Part shown: one piece after another, positions 4,517-5,134 of the stretch
How positions within the stretch are numbered: position 1 is the stretch's first letter
How the letters are laid out: every line of letters begins with the position of its first letter
Assembly: GCA_946480515.1 (NCBI GenBank)
Contig: CAMLKX010000143.1
Coordinates: forward strand, 1 to 5,134
Source of the DNA: an uncultured Sphingomonadaceae bacterium
Lineage (GTDB): Bacteria > Pseudomonadota > Alphaproteobacteria > Sphingomonadales > Sphingomonadaceae
Direction: 5' to 3'
Length of the DNA: 5,134 bases
Made by a program: the position numbers and the translations under genes
The notes under the pieces: generated by a model
What the model was told of the DNA's origin: nothing
Seen by the model: the letters and a program-made list of their open reading frames with translations, nothing else
Database searches by the model: none

Positions 4517-4743
4517 CATCCAACATTTGACGGCTCCGCCGCACGGGTTCGTGCGTGCGGATTTCCTGCCTTTCCGGGACACGGTCCACTCCGCGCACGG
4601 ACCGCACGCATTGGAAAGGATCACGGGAACAGCGCTCCAACTCGATGCGTCCCCGCTCGCGGGGGCTCAGAAACTGGATCTCCGCTCCGGCGGGGGTACA
4701 TTCAGCGGAGCGTTCATGCGTTCCGCCAGGCGCAGGGAAACAC
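4517..4743 (+). promoter_or_regulatory. Structured rpoB leader
   Basis: The leader contains a ten-pair hairpin GTGCGTGCGG/CCGCACGCAT (4551-4560, 4602-4611, one G-T pair) and CCCCG/CGGGG with a CTCG tetraloop (4651-4655, 4660-4664). It also has two staggered, mutually exclusive pairings near the start: TCCGCT/AGCGGA (4681-4686, 4704-4709) and CGCTCC/GGAGCG (4683-4688, 4707-4712). AGGGA (4734-4738) is the rpoB ribosome binding site. A frame open from TTG 4527 to TAA 4752-4754 overlaps the rpoB start out of frame; I do not call it a gene. Regulation of rpoB through this leader is plausible but unproven. Confidence 0.45.
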
Positions 4744-5134
4744 ATGGCGACTAAGGCGATCGAGGCACCGGCCAATACAAACGGCCGTTCCACCAACTCG
4801 CGGCGCATCCGCAAGATCTTCGGCAACATCCACGAGATCGGCGCGATGCCGAACCTGATCGAGGTTCAGCGCGAAAGCTATGAGCAGTTCCTGCGCTCCG
4901 ATCCCTCGATCGGCTACGTTTCCGGGCTCGAGAAGACCCTCCGTTCGGTGTTCCCGATTCAGGATTTCGCCGGGACCGCCCATCTCGACTTCGATCGCTA
5001 TGAGCTCGAAGACCCCAAGTACGATACCGACGAGTGCCGCCAGCGCGGGCTGACCTATGCCGCGCCGATGCGTGTGACGCTTCGCCTGACCACCTTCGAA
5101 ATCGATCCCGACACCGAAGCCAAGTCGGTCATCG
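4744..5134 (+). CDS. rpoB: DNA-directed RNA polymerase subunit beta, N-terminal part
   Basis: Catalytic-core subunit of RNA polymerase and target of rifampicin. Only the first 130 codons are present; the gene runs off the window, and the full protein should be roughly ten times longer. The visible part shows the conserved start of the protrusion domain: [16 protein letters not shown] (35-50), the [14 protein letters not shown] stretch (70-83), then YELEDPKYD and [13 protein letters not shown] (97-109). The rifampicin region lies outside the window. The first about 18 residues are a variable, basic and polar extension. AGGGA (4734-4738) lies 5 bp before the ATG. It has its own promoter at 4483-4511; rpoC would be expected downstream. 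Confidence 0.97.
   Translation, partial: MATKAIEAPANTNGRSTNSRRIRKIFGNIHEIGAMPNLIEVQRESYEQFLRSDPSIGYVSGLEKTLRSVFPIQDFAGTAHLDFDRYELEDPKYDTDECRQRGLTYAAPMRVTLRLTTFEIDPDTEAKSVI

Noticed and set aside
4626..4651. Second GGAAC with CGTC 17 bases later, in the rpoB leader
   Set aside because: The -10 element does not match CGTT, and the position inside the rpoB leader does not need a promoter.
4527..4754. 75-codon plus-strand frame in the rpoB leader, with an internal ATG at 4716
   Set aside because: Starts at TTG without a Shine-Dalgarno, overlaps the rpoB start out of frame and spans several hairpins. A translated leader cannot be excluded, but nothing supports it.
1..5134. CRISPR array, insertion sequence or tandem repeat
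   Set aside because: No regularly spaced repeats, transposase frame or terminal inverted repeats were seen by eye.

Overview
The window is the transcription/translation core cluster of a GC-rich alphaproteobacterium, most likely a sphingomonad (Sphingomonadales). The order is secE - nusG - [small gene on the opposite strand] - rplK - rplA - rplJ - rplL - [PEP-CTERM gene] - rpoB (5' end only). The lineage call rests on the protein sequences, the high GC at third codon positions, the PEPxxWA-type sorting signal, an alphaproteobacterial dispersed repeat after rplL and a match to the alphaproteobacterial EcfG promoter. It is a recognition judgement, not a search result.

Layout. 1-190: no convincing gene; several hairpins, ending in a very strong intrinsic terminator only 28 bp before the preferred secE start. 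215-968: secE (GTG start) and nusG, 16 bp apart. 972-1208, minus strand: an unrecognised 78-residue protein with a good ribosome binding site and less GC-rich codon use, convergent with nusG at 3 bp. 1209-1435: its leader, a dyad, and the rplK promoter and leader. 1436-2569: rplK-rplA, tightly coupled and closed by a textbook terminator at 2599-2628. 2630-2932: the rplJ promoter and a long structured leader of the L10 autoregulatory type. 2933-3889: rplJ-rplL, then a dispersed palindromic repeat and a terminator. 4025-4452: a short secreted PEP-CTERM protein behind a candidate general-stress (EcfG) promoter. 4453-4743: the rpoB promoter and leader. 4744 to the end: the first 130 codons of rpoB.

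How it works together. SecE is part of the protein-export channel and NusG links RNA polymerase to the ribosome. L11, L1, L10 and L12 build the ribosomal stalks, and RpoB is the RNA polymerase beta subunit. In Escherichia coli rplKAJL and rpoBC are largely co-transcribed. Here terminators after rplA and rplL, and separate promoters before rplK, rplJ and rpoB, split the block. The three promoters share one layout: CCTTG, then CTAT with the TTG and TAT triplets exactly 22 bp apart, which suggests one housekeeping sigma factor and coordinated control.

Nothing here is clearly a new multi-gene system. The parts that do not belong to the standard cluster are the minus-strand small gene, the exosortase substrate with a stress-type promoter lodged between rplL and rpoB, and the structured RNA plus terminator abutting secE.
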